Positions 29,144 through 38,924 of a DNA stretch of 64,000 bases are shown here, one piece after another. Every line of letters begins with the position of its first letter. Within the stretch, counting starts at the first letter, position 1. Under the pieces are notes generated by a model. It saw nothing but the letters and a program-made list of their open reading frames with translations, did not search any database and was not told the origin of the DNA. This stretch comes from Posidoniimonas polymericola. Lineage in GTDB: Bacteria > Planctomycetota > Planctomycetia > Pirellulales > Lacipirellulaceae. The stretch covers positions 620,001 to 684,000 of the forward strand of contig NZ_SJPO01000001.1 of NCBI RefSeq assembly GCF_007859935.1. The letters run 5' to 3'. A program made the translations under genes and the position numbers.

Positions 29144-29512
29144 ATGCGAGCCGGCGTGTGGTGATCCGTCCGTCACCTTGAGGATTAGGCACGCCGCGGA
29201 TACTCTGAATAGGGTCAGGAGTTTGATTCCCAGCGGGGAACGCGGCAGCCGGAAGCCGTGATCCCGACCGACCAAGTCCTCAATAACTGGGGACGCGTTA
29301 CGCGAAGCACAGGGTTGGGTGAGCGGCCGAGGGCCGCCAGCGGTCGGCCCGTGTGAAGTTGGGCCGCGCAGCTGCCCCCGCGGGCGGCGCGTGCACTCTT
29401 CCGTACGGGCCCGGTCGCAGATTGCTGTCGGCCCCGCCTTTGCGTCGCCTCCTGACGAAGCGCTCGCCTCACCACCCCCGCCACATTGACCCGCCGCACC
29501 CAAGGATCGCGC
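29144..29512. other. Intergenic region upstream of the hybrid kinase
   Basis: This stretch of 369 bases has no credible gene. It includes a GGGTCAGGAGTTTGATTCCC stretch near 29213-29232, which resembles the short repeats often found near REP-type elements; no transposase is present. No promoter was recognised. Confidence 0.4.
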
Positions 29513-32500
29513 ATGCCCTCTCTGTCGGCGCCAACCCGCGTGTCGCAGGGCGTGGTGTGCCTGGCGGGCGGGTACGCGCTGGCAAGCGGGTCGGTCACCC
29601 TTACCGGCTGGTTGTTTGATATCAAACGACTCGCGGACTGGTGGGGTGATGGCATCTGGATGCAGTTCAACACGGCGCTTGCCGCGATGGCCAGCGGGCT
29701 GGCGTTGCTGCTGCTTACCCAGCTGACGGGATCCGCGTGGGGGCGACGGGTTGGCCAAGCGGCGGCGGCGCTCACCATTCTGATTGGCGTCCTGACGCTG
29801 GTGGAGCACGCCACCGGCCTGAACATCGGGATCGACACGCATCTCGATCGCTCCTGGGGGCAACGGGCCACGGTCTCGCCGGGCCGGATGGGGCCGCCTG
29901 CCTGTATCTCCTTCACGCTGCTGGGGGTCTCGCTGCTCTTGCTGGTGCGGGGCCGAAGGGGGCGCCGGATCGGCAGCATCATGGCGGTCGCCCCGCTGCT
30001 AATCTCGTCGCTGTCGCTCATCGGCTACTGGTTCGGCGCGGACCAGTTGTTTGGCATGGCGAAGGTGACCGCCATTGCGCGTCAGACTAGCACCATCCTC
30101 GCCGTGCTGGGCGTCGGGGCGATCGCTGCTTACCCAGAACGCGGAGCGTTCTGCGCCCTTAGCCGCGACGACATCGGCGGGCAGTTGTTCCGCCGCCTGC
30201 TGGCGCCGGTGCTGGTGGTGCCGTTGATCATCGGCTGGCTATTGGTGCGCGGGCACAACCTGGGCTACTACGATCAGGGGTTCAACGCGGCGGTGCTGGT
30301 GCTGGGCGGCGTGGCGCTGTTCGTGGGGCTGCTGTGGTGGACCGCCAAGAACCTCGGCCAGTACGCGGTCGAGGCGCAGCGCGCCCAGAACTACCTTGCC
30401 GCCATCGTCGAGAGCTCGCACGACTCGATCATCAGCAAGACCCTCGACGGGACCATCGTCAGCTGGAACGCGGGGGCCGAGCAGCTGTTTGGCTACACCG
30501 AGGTCGAGGCGGTCGGCCGTTCGATCGAGCTCATTGTCCCGCCCGAACGGCGGGACGAGGAGCGCGACATCCTCGAGCGTCTGCAGCGGGGCGAGCGGAT
30601 CCAGAACTACGAGACCCGCCGCCGCCGCAAGGACGGCGAGCAGGTGTACGTTTCGATGTCGATTGCCCCGGTGAAGTCGGCCTCGGGCGAGGTGCTCGGC
30701 GCGTCGAACATTGCCCGTGACATCACCGAACGCCGCCGCGCCGACGAGGCGGTGCGGCGCCGCGAGGCCGACCTCCGCGCGCTCGCCGACACGATGCCGC
30801 AGCTGGCCTTCATGGGGCACCCCGACGGCGGCATCTTCTGGTACAACCAGCAGTGGTATGAGTACACCGGCCTCGCGCAGGGCGAGAGCGAGGGCTGGGG
30901 CTGGCAGAAGCTGCACGACCCCGACATCCTGCCGACCGTGCTCGCGCGGTGGCAGCAGTGCCTGGCTTCCGGCGCGCGGTTCGAGATGGAGTTCCCCCTC
31001 CGCGGCGCCGACGGCGAGTACCGCTGGTTCCTGACCCGCGTGCACCCGCTCCGCGACGACGCCGGCCACGTGGTGCGGTGGTTTGGCGCCATGACCGACA
31101 TCGACCGCAGCAAGCGGGTGGAGCAACGCCTCCGCGAGCAGACCGAGACGCTCGAGCTCCTCAACGAGACCGCCAAGGCCGTCGGCTCGGTGCTCGGCCT
31201 GGGCGAGCTGTTGCAGTTCATCACCGACATCGCGCGGCGGCTCAGCGGCGCCAAGTACGTCGCGTTCTACTGCAACACCGCCGACGAGGCCGGTGACGAG
31301 CTGACGCTGCGCGCGGTGTCTGGCGCCCTCCGCGAGGCGTTCGACCCGCTCGCCACCCCGTCGGCCCTGACGCTGTTCGGGCCCGACGCCGGCGGCGACC
31401 GGTCGGTCTGCGTGGACGACCTGCAGCAGGTCGCCTCGAGCGACCCCCAGAGCGACTTCCCCGGCCTGCCGCTGGGACGCTTCACCGTGCGCAGCTACCT
31501 GGCCGTGCCGGTGGCGTCGCGGTCGGGAGAGATCGTCGGCGGGCTGTTCTTCGGCCACCCCGAGCCCAACCGGTTCGGCCCGCAGATCGAGCAGGTGATC
31601 GCCGGTGTGGCTTCGCAGGCGTCGGTGGCGATCGACAACTCGAGGCTCTACGAGAACCTTAAGCAGGCCGCCGACGAGCGGCTCATGCTGCTCGAGGCCG
31701 AACGCGCCGCCCGCTCCGAGGCCGAACGCGTCAGCGTCATGAAGGACGAGTTCCTGGCCACCCTCTCGCACGAGCTGCGGACCCCCCTCAACGCCATCCT
31801 GGGCTGGGCCCAGATCCTCGACCCCGACGAGTCCGACCGCGAGGAGCTCGCCGAGGGGCTCGAGACCATCCAACGCAACGCCCGCACCCAGACCCAGCTG
31901 ATCGAGGACCTGCTCGACATGAGCCGCATCATCTCCGGCAAGGTGCGGCTCGAGCCCAAGCTGCTGACCACCGCCGAGGTGATCCGCCAGGCGACCGAGT
32001 CCGTGCGGCACTCCGCCGAGGCCAAGGGCATCAAGCTGGTGCACAACTTCGACGCCGAAGGGCCGGTCTGGGGCGACCCCACCCGGCTGCAGCAGGTGTT
32101 CTGGAACCTGCTCAGCAACGCCATCAAGTTCACGCCCGCAGGCGGCAGCGTCACGACCACGCTGAGCGAGCGGGGCGGGCAGGTTGAGGTGAGCGTCACC
32201 GACTCGGGCATCGGCGTGAAGCCGGAGTTCCTGCGGGTGATGTTCGACCGCTTCCGCCAGGCCGACGCCACCACGACCCGCGCGTACGGCGGGCTTGGGC
32301 TGGGGCTGTCGATCGTTAAGAACCTGGTCGAGCTGCACGGCGGAACCATCGAGGCGTCCAGCGAGGGCGAGGGCCGCGGGGCAACCTTCACCGTCCGGCT
32401 GCCGGTGAACGAGTCCGAACGCCACGACCCGCGGCAGTCGCAGGGCGCGGCGCCCGAGGAAGCCGACCCGGGCATGGCCGGGCTGCGGGTGCTGATCGTC

Positions 32501-32872
32501 GAGGACGAGGTCGACTCGCGGGCGATGCTCAAACGCGTGCTGAAGCAGTCGGACGCCGAAGTGATCGAGGCCGGCTCCGCCGACGAAGGGCTCCGCCTGC
32601 TGAAGTCGACCCGGCCCGACGTGATCGTCAGCGACATCGGCATGCCCGGCGTCGACGGCTACGATTTCATCCGCAGCGTCCGGAAGCTGCCGGTCTCGGC
32701 GGGCGGCCAGACGCCGGCGGTGGCGTTGACGGCGCTCACCCGCTCCGAGGACCGCACCAAGGCGCTCATGGCGGGCTTCGGGGCGCACGTCGCCAAGCCG
32801 GTCGACCCCAAGCGTTTGCTCAACACCATCCACGGACTCGTCGCTACGGCCCGTAGCAGCGAGGCCAGCTGA
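29513..32872 (+). CDS. Hybrid sensor histidine kinase with PAS, GAF and receiver domains
   Basis: A 1119-residue membrane kinase. The N-terminus has about eight membrane helices (residues 1-285), an uncharacterised integral sensor. Then come a PAS domain (IVESSHDSIISKTLDGTIVSWN), a second PAS (MPQLAFMGHPDGGIFWYNQQWYEYTG) and a GAF domain (FITDIARRLSGAKYVAFY). HisKA has the phospho-acceptor in SHELRTPLNAILGWAQIL. HATPase has the N-box LLSNAIKFTPAGG, G1 DSGIGV and G2 GLGLGLSIV. A C-terminal receiver has the acceptor Asp in VIVSDIGMPGVDG. The ATG at 29513 has AAGGA upstream. The receiver gene 29 bases downstream is the likely partner. Stimulus unknown. Confidence 0.94.
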   Translation: MPSLSAPTRVSQGVVCLAGGYALASGSVTLTGWLFDIKRLADWWGDGIWMQFNTALAAMASGLALLLLTQLTGSAWGRRVGQAAAALTILIGVLTLVEHATGLNIGIDTHLDRSWGQRATVSPGRMGPPACISFTLLGVSLLLLVRGRRGRRIGSIMAVAPLLISSLSLIGYWFGADQLFGMAKVTAIARQTSTILAVLGVGAIAAYPERGAFCALSRDDIGGQLFRRLLAPVLVVPLIIGWLLVRGHNLGYYDQGFNAAVLVLGGVALFVGLLWWTAKNLGQYAVEAQRAQNYLAAIVESSHDSIISKTLDGTIVSWNAGAEQLFGYTEVEAVGRSIELIVPPERRDEERDILERLQRGERIQNYETRRRRKDGEQVYVSMSIAPVKSASGEVLGASNIARDITERRRADEAVRRREADLRALADTMPQLAFMGHPDGGIFWYNQQWYEYTGLAQGESEGWGWQKLHDPDILPTVLARWQQCLASGARFEMEFPLRGADGEYRWFLTRVHPLRDDAGHVVRWFGAMTDIDRSKRVEQRLREQTETLELLNETAKAVGSVLGLGELLQFITDIARRLSGAKYVAFYCNTADEAGDELTLRAVSGALREAFDPLATPSALTLFGPDAGGDRSVCVDDLQQVASSDPQSDFPGLPLGRFTVRSYLAVPVASRSGEIVGGLFFGHPEPNRFGPQIEQVIAGVASQASVAIDNSRLYENLKQAADERLMLLEAERAARSEAERVSVMKDEFLATLSHELRTPLNAILGWAQILDPDESDREELAEGLETIQRNARTQTQLIEDLLDMSRIISGKVRLEPKLLTTAEVIRQATESVRHSAEAKGIKLVHNFDAEGPVWGDPTRLQQVFWNLLSNAIKFTPAGGSVTTTLSERGGQVEVSVTDSGIGVKPEFLRVMFDRFRQADATTTRAYGGLGLGLSIVKNLVELHGGTIEASSEGEGRGATFTVRLPVNESERHDPRQSQGAAPEEADPGMAGLRVLIVEDEVDSRAMLKRVLKQSDAEVIEAGSADEGLRLLKSTRPDVIVSDIGMPGVDGYDFIRSVRKLPVSAGGQTPAVALTALTRSEDRTKALMAGFGAHVAKPVDPKRLLNTIHGLVATARSSEAS

Positions 32873-32901
32873 TTGCACTACTCAGGCGCTTCTGCAGAAC
32901 T

Positions 32902-33273
32902 ATGACCGCACTCACCACCAGCCAGGTCCGGATTGTCATCGCCGAGGACGACCCCTCGTCGCGCGAGATGCTGGTGCGCCTGCTGGCGAAGCTCGGCTAC
33001 GAGGTAGCCTGCGCCGTAGAGAACGGCGCGGACCTGCTCGACCGCTGCCGCGAGGAGCGGTTCGACGTGGTCCTGGCCGACCTCGACATGCCGCAGATGG
33101 ACGGGCTCGAGGCCGCCGAGGAGATCGCCAAGCTTGGCCAGCCCTGCATCCTGATCTCCGGGCACGCCGACCTGCACCAGATCGTGCTCGACCGCGAGCC
33201 GATCATCTCGGCGCTCTCCAAGCCGGTGCTGCTGCCGGAGCTGGAGCAGGCGATCCGCCGCGCGCTCGGTTAG
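32902..33273 (+). CDS. Single-domain response regulator
   Basis: A 123-residue receiver domain with no output domain. The acidic pair is in IAEDDPSS, the acceptor Asp is D60 in VVLADLDMPQMDG, followed by the Thr/Ser position in ISGHAD and Lys in LSKPV. It is 29 bases downstream of the hybrid kinase and probably co-expressed. Single receivers act as phosphorelay intermediates or by protein contact. Confidence 0.92.
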   Translation: MTALTTSQVRIVIAEDDPSSREMLVRLLAKLGYEVACAVENGADLLDRCREERFDVVLADLDMPQMDGLEAAEEIAKLGQPCILISGHADLHQIVLDREPIISALSKPVLLPELEQAIRRALG

Positions 33274-33277
33274 GCGG

Positions 33278-34501
33278 TCAGCGGGGCGTGAAGCCCGCGG
33301 CGCGGACCAGCTCCGCCAGCCTGGCCGCGGTTACCGGGCCCTCGACCACCGCCCGACCGGGAGAGAGCGTGACGCTGGCTTGTTGGATGTCGCTGTCGGC
33401 GCGGAGCGTCCGCTCGAGCTTGGCCACGCAGCCGCCGCAGGTCATGCCGTCGACGCCGATCGATTGGCCCGAGTCGGACGCCGGCAGCGGCTGCTTGGCG
33501 CGGCGCCACGCCGCGAGTTCCTCGGCGGCGAATTTTCCGACCAACGCCAGCAGCACCACGGCGCTCGCTGCCGACCACCAGTTTTGGTGCTGGTGGTGGA
33601 GCATCTCGGTGACCGCTGCGGCCGGGATAACCGCCTCGAACAGCAGCCCGGCCGCCACGCTGCCGGCGATGATCACGCCGAGGTACACCGCCAACGCCCG
33701 GCCGCCGAGCGCCTTGCGGACCGCTCCAATGGTCGCCAAGTTGGTAGCCGGGCCCGCCATCAGGAACACCAACGCCGCGCCGGTCGGCAGCCCGCCCGCC
33801 ACTAGCGAGGCGGCAATCGGCACGGAGGCCGTCGCGCAAACGTACAGCGGCACCGAGATCACGAGGGTCAGCAGCATGGCGGCCAGGTCTCCCCACACGG
33901 CGCCGCCGCCGGCCGACAGCCCCGACAATGCGTTGGGGGGCAGCAGCACGCCGATCAACGCCGACGCAACCACGCCCAGCACCAGCCACCGCCAGAGCGA
34001 CTTGAGCAGCATCTGGGCGTACGACAGCACCTCGCCCAAGCTCCGTGGCGCCGGCGGTTCGTCTTGTGCAATCGGCAATGCAAAGCCAGACGGTGTGTCG
34101 TCGACCGCGTCGGCCAGCCAGCCACCGACAACGCCGGTCACCGCGGCCGCTGCCAGTTTGAAGACCGCGAACGGCCATCCGAGCATCGTCGCGCTCACCA
34201 GCACCGAGTCGACGCCGGTCTGCGGCGTGCTGATCAAGAAGCCGACCGCCGCGCCGCTCGACGCGCCGGACTTCCGCAGGCTCAACCCGACCGGGATCAC
34301 CCCGCACGAGCAGAGCGGCAGCGGCACGCCCAGCAGCACGCTCTTCACCACGCCCCACGGGCCGCGGAGCTGGCGGTTGAGCCACCCGGCGGGCACCAGC
34401 ACGTGCAGCAGCCCGCCGGCAAGCGCGCCCAGCAGCAGCCACGGGGCGAGCTCCAGCGTGATGGTCCAACAGGCAGCAAGGAATTCGAGAACGCGTGGCA
34501 T
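33278..34501 (-). CDS. SO_0444-type Cu/Zn efflux permease with HMA domain
   Basis: A 407-residue inner-membrane permease (DUF318/ArsP-like) with about eight to ten helices. It has the characteristic LPLCSCGVIPVGLSLRKSGAS motif, FLISTPQTGVDS, and a second half repeat FLMAGPATNLATIGAVRK. The C-terminus carries a heavy-metal-associated domain, GVDGMTCGGCVAKLERTL, with the metal-binding CxxC. Fusion of these two parts is seen in the SO_0444 family, proposed to export copper or zinc. No P-type ATPase or metalloregulator is adjacent. It converges with the single-domain receiver gene, four bases apart. Confidence 0.9.
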   Translation of the reverse strand: MPRVLEFLAACWTITLELAPWLLLGALAGGLLHVLVPAGWLNRQLRGPWGVVKSVLLGVPLPLCSCGVIPVGLSLRKSGASSGAAVGFLISTPQTGVDSVLVSATMLGWPFAVFKLAAAAVTGVVGGWLADAVDDTPSGFALPIAQDEPPAPRSLGEVLSYAQMLLKSLWRWLVLGVVASALIGVLLPPNALSGLSAGGGAVWGDLAAMLLTLVISVPLYVCATASVPIAASLVAGGLPTGAALVFLMAGPATNLATIGAVRKALGGRALAVYLGVIIAGSVAAGLLFEAVIPAAAVTEMLHHQHQNWWSAASAVVLLALVGKFAAEELAAWRRAKQPLPASDSGQSIGVDGMTCGGCVAKLERTLRADSDIQQASVTLSPGRAVVEGPVTAARLAELVRAAGFTPR

Positions 34502-34731
34502 AGGGGGGCAAACGATTGGGCGATGGCTTCCGGCCGCGGGTCGCGGCTACTAACGTAACGGTTGCCCACGACCGCGGCCGGGTCAAGGCCGGCCACCAAG
34601 CGGGAGGCCCGCGAATGCGAGAAACCGGCCCAGTGACCGCGAACCGGGGCGGCCCTACGGGTGACCCTGATGGTGACCTTCCAGGCAACAAGAACCCGAC
34701 CGCCGGCAAACCAAGCACCCCCTTTTCCGCC

Positions 34732-35187
34732 ATGCTGACCTTCCACGTCAACGAGCCCGCCCACCTCGACGCGTTCATCGCTCTTAACGAGGCCTGGATC
34801 ACCGAGTACTTCGAGCTCGAGGAGGGAGACCGCCGGCTGGCAGCCGACCCCGGCGCGATCGCCAGGTCCGGCGGGGTGGTGATCTCCGCGATAGAGGACG
34901 GCGAGGTGGTGGGGGTGGGAGCCGTTGTACCGCTGGAGGACGGCGTCTGCGACTTCATCCGCTTCGCCGTCGACCCGAGCCGGAGGTCTCAGGGGATCGG
35001 CCGGCAGATCATCAACCTCGCGATCGAGCACGCCCGGGCGATGGGCGGCAAGCAGCTGACGCTGTACACCAACACCAAGCTCGAGGCGGCGCAGTCGTTG
35101 TACAAGTCGCTCGGATTTGTCGTCACGCACCGCGGCCCCCACCACGAGTACCGCCGCCCCGACCTGGTGATGTCGCTCGACCTCTAG
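34732..35187 (+). CDS. GNAT N-acetyltransferase
   Basis: A 151-residue acetyl-CoA-dependent acetyltransferase. The family motif A is FIRFAVDPSRRSQGIGRQIINLAIEHARAMG, with the acetyl-CoA-binding R-x-x-G-x-G/A pattern (RSQGIG), and motif B is NTKLEAAQSLYKSLGFV. The substrate is unknown. The long open frame upstream of the ATG at 34732 has no similarity and was left out. Confidence 0.88.
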   Translation: MLTFHVNEPAHLDAFIALNEAWITEYFELEEGDRRLAADPGAIARSGGVVISAIEDGEVVGVGAVVPLEDGVCDFIRFAVDPSRRSQGIGRQIINLAIEHARAMGGKQLTLYTNTKLEAAQSLYKSLGFVVTHRGPHHEYRRPDLVMSLDL

Positions 35188-35257
35188 ACTAATTTAAGAA
35201 CCTCTGTGCGAGTGACAGCAGGGTCGGGGCGACGGGTTGTGGCAATGCAGAGGGCAG

Positions 35258-35286
35258 GTGAAACGCCCGGCGTAGGCGGCTAGAAT
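35258..35286 (+). promoter_or_regulatory. Putative promoter of the nucleoside hydrolase gene
   Basis: GTGAAA (35258-35263) and TAGAAT (35281-35286) are 17 bases apart. Transcription would start about 30 bases before the ATG at 35325. Confidence 0.4.
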
Positions 35287-35324
35287 GACAGTTCTTGTCC
35301 CGCCCTGCTGGAGTCGCCGCCACG

Positions 35325-36383
35325 ATGCCGTCCGCCGCTAACCGACGATTGTTTGCCGTGCTGTCGATCGCCCTCGCCGCCACGGTCTGGCGCGCCGCCG
35401 GCGCCTGCCAGGCGGCGGAGCCGACGCCGCTGATCTTTGACACCGACTTCGGCAACGACTGCGACGACGTGCTGGCCCTGGCGATGGTCCACACGCTCGC
35501 CGACCGCGGTGAGTGCGATCTGTTGGCGGTGACTGTCACCAAGGACCACCCGTACTCGGCGCCCTTCGTGGATGTCGTGAACACGTTTTACGGCCGGGGC
35601 GACACGCCGATCGGAGTCTGCCGCAGCGGCGTCACGCCGGACGAGGGCAAGTACAACGGACTCTGCCAAGCAACCGACGACGGCCAGTTTCGCTATCCGC
35701 ACGACCTCACGAGCGGCGCCGACGCGCCCGACGCGGTCGCCGTGCTGAGAGAGTCGCTGGCGGCGGCAGCAGACCGCTCGGTCGTGATCTGCCAGGTCGG
35801 CTTCTCGACGAACCTCGCTGCGCTGCTCGCTTCTGCGGCCGACGAGCACAGCCCGCTGGCAGGCCGCGAGCTGATTGCTCAGAAGGTGCGGCTGCTGTCG
35901 GTCATGGCGGGCGCGTTCGAGTCGATCCCCGGCCCCGACGGCCAGCCTCGCATCCACCGCGAGTACAACGTCGAGCGCGACCTCGCGTCGGCCCAGACGC
36001 TCGCCGAGCAGTGGCCGACGCCGACTGTGTGGAGCGGGTTCGAGATCGGCATCGCCTTGCCGTACCCGCACGAGAGCATCGAGCAGGATTTCGGCTACTT
36101 CCCGCACCACCCGGTCGCCGAGGCCTACCGCTTGTACAGCCCGCCGCCGCACAACCGCCCGACGTGGGACCTCACCACGGTGCTCTACGCCGTACGCCCC
36201 GACGAGGGCTACTTCCGGCTCTCGCCACCCGGCCGCGTCACGATCGACGACAACGCCGTCACGCACTTCCAAGCCGAGGGCCACCGCGACCGCTACCTGA
36301 TCATCGGCCCAGCGGCCCGCGAACGGGCGCTGGTGGCGATGGTAGAGCTGACGAGCGCCCGGCCGGCTACGGATCGGCCTTAG
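35325..36383 (+). CDS. Exported inosine-uridine-type nucleoside hydrolase
   Basis: A 352-residue protein with a signal peptide (FAVLSIALAATVWRAAGACQA) and the nucleoside hydrolase calcium/ribose signature IFDTDFGNDCDDVLAL (the family DxDxxxDDxxAL). These enzymes hydrolyse the N-glycosidic bond of nucleosides; planctomycetes export many homologues whose substrates are not known. Its 3' end overlaps the convergent M56 gene by 17 bases. Confidence 0.88.
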   Translation: MPSAANRRLFAVLSIALAATVWRAAGACQAAEPTPLIFDTDFGNDCDDVLALAMVHTLADRGECDLLAVTVTKDHPYSAPFVDVVNTFYGRGDTPIGVCRSGVTPDEGKYNGLCQATDDGQFRYPHDLTSGADAPDAVAVLRESLAAAADRSVVICQVGFSTNLAALLASAADEHSPLAGRELIAQKVRLLSVMAGAFESIPGPDGQPRIHREYNVERDLASAQTLAEQWPTPTVWSGFEIGIALPYPHESIEQDFGYFPHHPVAEAYRLYSPPPHNRPTWDLTTVLYAVRPDEGYFRLSPPGRVTIDDNAVTHFQAEGHRDRYLIIGPAARERALVAMVELTSARPATDRP

Positions 36384-38502
36384 GGATCTCGATACCGTTG
36401 GGCGTGTCGGCAAACCAGTCGACCGTCACGGCGTAGCAGAACGCGCCGGCCGGTTCGGGTTCGTTGCCCTTGTCGTCCGGCGGCAGCGGCGCCATCAGCA
36501 GCGTCTGGCCCTTCTGCATCCGGCAGCGGGCGGTGAGCGTCCGCTTGGACATTCGCAGCGACTGCACCGTGACCTCCCGATTGGGCAGGGTCGTCGTGCC
36601 GACGTCGTCGATGTGCGAGAGCAGCAGCTGGCAGTTGAGGTCGAGCGTCTGGTCGTCGATGACCCGCGGCAGGACCCGCACCTCGGCGCCCTCGGACAGC
36701 ACCGCGATGTTCGGTTGCGCGGCCGTGGCAGACTCGCCGCGGACGTAGTCGACGCCTAGCACAAACGGCGTTTGAGACTGGTCCCGGACCATCGCCTGCT
36801 GGCCGCTGAACAGGGTGACCTTCGGCGCCTGGTAGAGCCCGCGGCGGGGGTGCGCCTGCCACTTCTCGATCAGGGCATCGGTCGCGGCGGCGTCCAGTGT
36901 CGCCGCGATGAACGGCGAGTAGTCCACCACGACCGACTTGGTTGTGAACAGCGGTTCGTCCACATCGCCGTTGAAATCTAAGCCAGGCGTGGTTGAGTAG
37001 CCGCCCGCCGGGTGTGGAAATGGCGTCGCCACCGGCTCTTGCTCGATGTCGGGAAACGCGACCGAGCGGGTCCAGTCGACGCCCGGCAGGTCGTCCAGTT
37101 TGGCGGCCCTGATGACTCGCGTGCTGACGAACACCTGCCAGGTGTGGCCAGAACGCGCGACCTCCTCCAGCTGGGTGGAGAAGAGCTGGTGGACCGCCTT
37201 GGTCGCCCGCACGGCGACTCGGCGGGAGCCCTCGGGGGGTAACGCCCTGGGCTTTCCGCCTTGCATTCTTGAGAACGCCAGCAGCCATGCGCGCGGGTTC
37301 TCGGCATCGGGATGGACCTCTTGGATCTTGGCGAGTGCCTCCGAGAGATCGTAGGTCCGCAGCTCGACGGCGTCTGCGTCAGGGCCGTCGAACGCCCAGC
37401 TGTATGGACTGGTCTGTAGGGGCAGGCGGTCGTGCGCGTTGTCCGAACGTGAGGACGCCGGGTCGGTCAGCGTGACGACCGCGACGACCGCCAGCAACGC
37501 GGCGCCCAAGAGTTGCGGCGCGCGGCGGAAGCGGGGCGTGGCCTCGCTAAGGGCCTCGATCCGGGCGCCGAGCTCACGGGCAGAGCGAGCAAACCAAATC
37601 CCGACCAGCCCGGCGGCGGGCGCCGGCCCGGCCGATGCGAAGCGGAGCAGCAGGTCGGCGTAGTCCTTGAGCTGCGCGGCGGGCAGTCGGCGTCGGACCG
37701 CCTCGTCGCACGCCTGCTCGCGGTACCGCTCGTAGCGTCCGAGAGCGAGCCACGCGATTGGGTTGCACCAGTGCAACGCCCTCACCGGGGTTAGCAGCCA
37801 CGCGGTCAGGCAGTCGCGGCGGCGGAGGTGGGCCGCCTCGTGCAGGGCGACCATGCGGAGCTCGTCGGAGGTGAGCGGCTCGTCCGCGGGCAGGCAGAGC
37901 GTCGGCCGCAGCACGCCAAACAGCGCCGGCGCGCCGAGGCTCGGCACACGCTTGATGCGCGGGCGGCGGACGCCGACCTCGTCGCACGCGTGCAGCACCA
38001 CGTCGACAACCGAGGTGTCGTCCTCGGCTGGGCAACGACGCAGCTGCCAGGCGAACCTAACCGACGCCAGAGTGGCCCGCAGCAGCACCCAAGCAACGCC
38101 GGCCGGCCAGGCGGTCATGAGAATCCAGAACAGCACGTCGTCCCATATCGCACGAGATGGCGGCGCGGCGGGCGTGGCTGTGGCTGGGATGGTTGGGGAG
38201 GGCGTCGGAGAAGCAGCAGCGGTTTCCGTATGGTTGAGCTGCGGCTCTGCCACGGCGACCGCCGAGCGGTCACCCTCCAGCAGGCTCCACGCCCGCTGCA
38301 CGCTATACAGGCTCTCCGGCGCGACCGGCATCATCAGCCTGGCCGCCACCAACAGCCACAGCGCGGCGCGGATGCCTGGGGCAATCCGCTTGCCGGCCAC
38401 TCGGTCGACAAGCCACACCAGCAGCACCACCGCCACAGCGGCGATCCCGGCATTGGCAAAACATTCGAAGAGCTCTTCGATGGGATGAATGAAACCGCGC
38501 AT
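36367..38502 (-). CDS. M56 (BlaR1-like) metallopeptidase with secretin-like C-terminus
   Basis: A 711-residue inner-membrane protease. It has membrane helices near 15-35, 45-65, 120-150 and about 330-350, and the zinc motif H221-E-A-A-H225 with a likely third ligand in the RYREQACDEAV segment (about 259-269). In BlaR1/MecR1 this domain cuts the partner repressor after a signal. The usual C-terminal penicillin-binding sensor is absent. Instead, the last 180 residues (QAPKVTLFSGQQAMVRDQSQ ... VIDDQTLDLNCQLLLSHIDD ... QKGQTLLMAPL) resemble the beta region of type II/III secretins. The ATG at 38502 has AAGGAAGG upstream. It is 21 bases downstream of blaI-like. Confidence 0.88.
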   Translation of the reverse strand: MRGFIHPIEELFECFANAGIAAVAVVLLVWLVDRVAGKRIAPGIRAALWLLVAARLMMPVAPESLYSVQRAWSLLEGDRSAVAVAEPQLNHTETAAASPTPSPTIPATATPAAPPSRAIWDDVLFWILMTAWPAGVAWVLLRATLASVRFAWQLRRCPAEDDTSVVDVVLHACDEVGVRRPRIKRVPSLGAPALFGVLRPTLCLPADEPLTSDELRMVALHEAAHLRRRDCLTAWLLTPVRALHWCNPIAWLALGRYERYREQACDEAVRRRLPAAQLKDYADLLLRFASAGPAPAAGLVGIWFARSARELGARIEALSEATPRFRRAPQLLGAALLAVVAVVTLTDPASSRSDNAHDRLPLQTSPYSWAFDGPDADAVELRTYDLSEALAKIQEVHPDAENPRAWLLAFSRMQGGKPRALPPEGSRRVAVRATKAVHQLFSTQLEEVARSGHTWQVFVSTRVIRAAKLDDLPGVDWTRSVAFPDIEQEPVATPFPHPAGGYSTTPGLDFNGDVDEPLFTTKSVVVDYSPFIAATLDAAATDALIEKWQAHPRRGLYQAPKVTLFSGQQAMVRDQSQTPFVLGVDYVRGESATAAQPNIAVLSEGAEVRVLPRVIDDQTLDLNCQLLLSHIDDVGTTTLPNREVTVQSLRMSKRTLTARCRMQKGQTLLMAPLPPDDKGNEPEPAGAFCYAVTVDWFADTPNGIEIPKADP

Positions 38503-38523
38503 GATCAAACCTTCCTTGGGGGA

Positions 38524-38898
38524 TCAGTTGGACTTCTCGTCTAGCAGGCGACGCAGCTCGGCGACCTCCTGCTCGGTGAGCTTGGATGTCTTGACCAGGT
38601 GCATCAGCGCCGGCGCGGCGGCGCCGCCGAACACGCGGTCGAGAAACGAGCGGCTCTCACGCCGCACGCAGTCGCTGCGGCGGACGGCCGCGCGGTACAG
38701 GTAGCGTTTGCCGTCCCGCTCGTAGGAGAGGGCCTGCTTCTTCACCAGCCGGTGGAGCATGGTTTTCACCGTGGCGGCGGTCCAGCCGTTGGCCTCCGCC
38801 AGCTGCTCGACCACCTGCTGGGCCTCGACCGGCTGGCCCTCCCAGACGACGTTCATCACCAGCCACTCCGCGTCGGAAATAGCAACACTGCTTGCCAT
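38524..38898 (-). CDS. BlaI/MecI/CopY family repressor
   Basis: A 124-residue winged-helix repressor (ISDAEWLVMNVVWEGQPVEAQQVVEQL ... TAATVKTMLHRLVKKQALSYERDGKRYLYRAAV). The C-terminal helices allow dimerisation. Such repressors are destroyed when the partner M56 protease is activated. A strong AAGGAGG precedes the ATG at 38898. A TACA-N2-TGTA operator lies in its promoter, so the operon is probably self-regulated. No beta-lactamase gene is nearby, so the regulated response is unknown. Confidence 0.93.
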   Translation of the reverse strand: MASSVAISDAEWLVMNVVWEGQPVEAQQVVEQLAEANGWTAATVKTMLHRLVKKQALSYERDGKRYLYRAAVRRSDCVRRESRSFLDRVFGGAAAPALMHLVKTSKLTEQEVAELRRLLDEKSN

Positions 38899-38924
38899 AG
38901 GGGCCTCCTTCCTTGTTGGCCGGC

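Noticed and set aside
30239-32878. Very long open frame antisense to the hybrid kinase gene
   Set aside because: A GC-rich shadow of the real coding strand: the kinase on the plus strand has full domain structure, while the antisense product is Val/Gly/Arg-rich with no motif.
36367-38502. Beta-lactam sensor function for the M56 protein
   Set aside because: No penicillin-binding domain or beta-lactamase gene is present.
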